15,560 nucleotides of DNA from Bacillota bacterium (GTDB lineage: Bacteria > Bacillota > Sulfobacillia > JAJZYS01 > JAJYTV01): positions 1 to 15,560 of the forward strand of contig JAKAPV010000041.1 in assembly GCA_021806845.1 (NCBI GenBank), read 5' to 3'. Under the pieces are notes generated by a model. That model worked only from the letters and a program-made list of their open reading frames with translations. It had not been told where the DNA came from and searched no databases. Of the stretch, positions 13,652 to 15,560 are shown one piece after another. The stretch's first letter is position 1, and each line of letters opens with the position of its first letter. The translations under genes and the position numbers were made by a program.

Positions 13652-14136
13652 AGTGCCCTTGCCTCCCAGTCGGCCCGGAAGTACCCGCACAGTGCGATGG
13701 CGAGCGCGTCAGCCGCGTCGTCGCGCATGCGGGTGCCGCCAAGATTGAGGATGGTGCGGACCATGTGCAATACCTGCGCTTTCGTCGCCGAACCGTATCC
13801 CGACACCGCCTGCTTCACCTCTGGCGGAGTATACTCGGAAACCGGTATTCCGTACTGCGCCACCGCCAGCAGCGCAACCCCGCGCGCCTGTCCGACGGCG
13901 ATCGCCGAGCCGACGTTGCGGCTGAAGTAGAGGCGCTCGATGGCCACCCGCTCCGGCTGCGACTGCGCGATCAGGTCGCTGAGCGCTGTGTGGAGCAAAC
14001 GCAGGCGCTCCCCGGTCGGCTGGTCCCGCGATGTCGTGACCACGCCGTAGGAGAGCGCCGCAACCTGGTTGCCCGTGCCCCTGATGACCCCGTAGCCGCA
14101 TGTCTCGATGCCGGGATCGATGCCGAGCACGATCAC
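13648..14136 (-). CDS. ruvC: Crossover junction endodeoxyribonuclease RuvC
   Basis: A 162-residue Holliday junction resolvase of normal length. The four acidic metal-binding residues are present: Asp7 (GIDPG), Glu67 (AIERLYF), Asp140 and Asp143 (RDDAADALAIAL). It cuts the junction moved by RuvA and RuvB. The GTG at 14136 has GGGAGG 8 bases upstream. It overlaps ruvA by four bases. Confidence 0.97.
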   Translation of the reverse strand: MIVLGIDPGIETCGYGVIRGTGNQVAALSYGVVTTSRDQPTGERLRLLHTALSDLIAQSQPERVAIERLYFSRNVGSAIAVGQARGVALLAVAQYGIPVSEYTPPEVKQAVSGYGSATKAQVLHMVRTILNLGGTRMRDDAADALAIALCGYFRADWEARAL

Positions 14137-14172
14137 GTGGCCGCCCTCCCTGCGGTGCAGTTCGCCTGCAGG

Positions 14173-14198
14173 CTGGGCGGCTCCTCCTATCCGCCCAG
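14173..14198 (-). other. Hairpin spanning the BofC-like gene stop codon
   Basis: Perfect 8-base arms, CTGGGCGG (14173-14180) and CCGCCCAG (14191-14198), enclose a 10-base loop. On the minus strand the stem opens inside the last codons of the BofC-like gene, and the loop holds the end of its TAG stop followed by AGGAGG. No start codon lies at a usable distance from that AGGAGG, and ruvC has its own site further on. There is no U-run, so it is not a classical terminator; it may mark a processing or attenuation point ahead of ruvC. Confidence 0.45.
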
Positions 14199-14711
14199 TC
14201 CCTCAAGCATTTGCCAGGCTGCGCCAACGCTCCGTACCGCCACCCCCGAGGCGATGCGGCTGAGATCGGACGCCTGGAGCGCCGAGGCGCGCAGCCCCGT
14301 CATCTGGTCTACCCACCCGTAGCGCGGCGAACCGAAGAAGAGCGCAACCTGACCCTGCAGGATGCCGATGTAGATCGGCTTTCCGCCCGGCTTCGGCGTC
14401 AGGGTGACGTGCCCCGGCGCAACGCGCATGCGCCAGCCGGGCATCTCTCCGAGGAGCTGCTCGGGAGTGAGACGGGAAACCCCAAGCGCCGCAGCCGGAA
14501 AAGTGGTCTCGTCTACCCTGCCCCCGACGCCCGCCAAGCGGAACGTCACGAGCGCCTTGTCGCCGAGCCGCTGCACGGCGTGCGTCAGCGTCGGGTGCGA
14601 TGCAGCGGAGAGGCTTGCGATCCGCGAACCGACGGCCGTCGCGCCGACGACCATGGCAGCGACGAGCAGCCCGATGAGCAGCCGTCGCTGGCTTTCCTGC
14701 AATCCAATCAT
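14187..14711 (-). CDS. BofC C-terminal-domain-like protein, membrane-anchored or secreted
   Basis: A 174-residue protein. Residues 10-28 form a hydrophobic segment (signal anchor), so the rest lies outside the membrane. The C-terminal half contains KPIYIGILQGQVALFFG (about 110-126), RYGWVDQMTG and a final helix ending AWQMLEGLG. These resemble the BofC C-terminal domain, where a strand of the type YxGIxxGxLxLFxG is followed by a helix ending in LLEGL. In Bacillus, BofC is a forespore-secreted regulator of SigK activation, and bofC lies next to ruvA, the same neighbourhood as here. The N-terminal half (about 40-100) is not recognisable to me. The ATG at 14711 has a G-run directly against it, so TTG at 14702, 9 bases after that G-run, is a plausible alternative start. 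Confidence 0.6.
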   Translation of the reverse strand: MIGLQESQRRLLIGLLVAAMVVGATAVGSRIASLSAASHPTLTHAVQRLGDKALVTFRLAGVGGRVDETTFPAAALGVSRLTPEQLLGEMPGWRMRVAPGHVTLTPKPGGKPIYIGILQGQVALFFGSPRYGWVDQMTGLRASALQASDLSRIASGVAVRSVGAAWQMLEGLGG

Positions 14712-14747
14712 CCCCCCGGGCGCTAGTCTGCGCCAACAGAGGGAATT

Positions 14748-15485
14748 TTAGGCGTTTTCGGCCTCGTCGCCGAAATCTGCGCTTGTGTAGACCTCCTGCA
14801 CGTCGTCCTGCTCGTCGAGCGCATCCAGCAGTGCGAGCACCTTGTCCTGGTCATCGCCCGAGACCTCTGCGCGAACGGTCGGGTCCATCGTGAACTCCGC
14901 GGTGATCACCGCGTAGCCCGCCGCGATCAGTCCCTCGCGCAGTGGCCTGAGCTCCTCCGGCTTCGCGTAGACGGCGAAGGAGCCGTCCTCCTCGGGCTCC
15001 ACATCGTCGGCCCCGAGGTCTGCCGCCGCGAGCAGCAGTTCCTCTTCGTCCGCCGCACGCACGCGGACCTTCGCCCGCCGTTGGAACATCCAGCCGACGC
15101 TGCCCGTCTCCCCCAGCGATCCGCCGTGCTTGGAGAAGAGGTGGCGGATGTCGGCCGCCGTGCGGTTGCGGTTATCGGTCATCACCTGCAGCAGGATGGC
15201 GACCCCGCCCGGGCCGTACCCCTCGTACTGGAGCTCTTCGTAGTTCGTGTCTTCCCCGCCGCCGATGCCACGGGCGATGGCGCGCTCGATGTTGCCGCTG
15301 GGGAGGTTCTCCGCGCGAGCCCGCTCGATCGCGGTGGCGAGGCGGAAGTTCGCTTCGGGGTTCCCGCCGCCCTGGCGGGCCGCGACGGTGATCTCGCGCG
15401 CGAGACGCGAGAAGACCTTGCCTTTCTGCGCATCCACGACCGCCTTGCGCCGCTTGATGTTCGCCCACTTCGAATGTCCTGACAA
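14748..15485 (-). CDS. yebC: YebC/PmpR family protein (TACO1-like translation or transcription factor)
   Basis: A full-length 245-residue YebC protein with the hallmark N-terminus SGHSKWANIKRRK, then FSRLAREITVAARQGG, LPSGNIERAIARG, the highly conserved YEGYGPGGVA, NRNRTAADIRHLFSKHGG and GSVGWMFQRRA. Members bind ribosomes or DNA; some are described as transcriptional regulators, and recent work on the family links it to relief of ribosome stalling at proline-rich stretches. The canonical N-terminus fixes the start at TTG 15485, with a weak site (AGGG) about 8 bases upstream; the frame is open further to 15554. yebC before ruvC-ruvA-ruvB is a widespread order in bacteria, so it is the first visible gene of this cluster. 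Confidence 0.96.
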   Translation of the reverse strand: MSGHSKWANIKRRKAVVDAQKGKVFSRLAREITVAARQGGGNPEANFRLATAIERARAENLPSGNIERAIARGIGGGEDTNYEELQYEGYGPGGVAILLQVMTDNRNRTAADIRHLFSKHGGSLGETGSVGWMFQRRAKVRVRAADEEELLLAAADLGADDVEPEEDGSFAVYAKPEELRPLREGLIAAGYAVITAEFTMDPTVRAEVSGDDQDKVLALLDALDEQDDVQEVYTSADFGDEAENA

Positions 15486-15560
15486 CGCTTCGGCCCTGAG
15501 GGCCAGTCCCTCCCTGCGCAAGGTCCCAGGCACGCGCCAATGCGCCGCCCGCACCTGGGC

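Noticed and set aside
2120..14361. CCTGCAGG occurs at least seven times, more than base composition predicts.
   Set aside because: Most copies are in-frame Leu-Gln codons (CTG CAG) between a C-ending codon and a G-starting codon, so codon usage explains them; a genome-wide count would be needed to claim a genomic signature.

Overview
This window comes from a GC-rich bacterium, most likely a spore-forming or spore-former-derived member of the Bacillota (Firmicutes). The evidence is an adjacent SigI sigma factor and RsgI anti-sigma factor, a BofC-like protein beside the ruv genes, a DUF2905 protein after ruvB, and the yebC...ruvC-ruvA-ruvB...yajC gene order typical of that phylum. Good Shine-Dalgarno sequences and very frequent GTG and TTG starts fit a high-GC Firmicute. 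I cannot name the genus from the sequence alone.

Layout, left edge: the end of a TIM-barrel glycoside hydrolase (GH113-like, plus strand), a small glutaredoxin-like protein (minus), a RimJ/RimL-type N-acetyltransferase (plus), and a soluble histidine kinase with a single-domain response regulator (minus, overlapping reading frames).

Middle (about 2.5-9.3 kb, all minus strand): a catabolic operon that reads, in transcription order, glutamate dehydrogenase, methylmalonyl-CoA mutase catalytic subunit, methylmalonyl-CoA epimerase, biotin-dependent carboxyltransferase, a 63-residue epsilon-like subunit, biotin carrier protein, and an ornithine cyclodeaminase/ketimine reductase family protein. A clear intrinsic terminator follows. 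These genes interconvert propionyl-CoA, methylmalonyl-CoA and succinyl-CoA and link this to amino-acid oxidation. Several expected partners are missing from the window: the cobalamin-binding mutase subunit, a mutase chaperone, a biotin carboxylase, and the membrane decarboxylase subunit.

Right part (about 9.3-15.5 kb, all minus strand): yebC, a BofC-like secreted or anchored protein, ruvC, ruvA, ruvB, a small DUF2905 membrane protein, sigI, rsgI and yajC. A CCCCC/CGAA element pair that looks like a SigI-type promoter sits directly between the DUF2905 gene and sigI, which suggests autoregulation. The RsgI homologue carries a long Gly/Asn/Ser/His/Lys-rich extracellular tail with a duplicated short hydrophobic motif instead of a recognisable sensor domain. 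This sigI-rsgI module, placed inside a conserved recombination and secretion gene neighbourhood, is the most interesting part of the window.

No rRNA, tRNA, CRISPR array, transposase or prophage gene was seen. No gene-free stretch exceeds 300 bases; the largest is about 186 bases, between the glutaredoxin and acetyltransferase genes.
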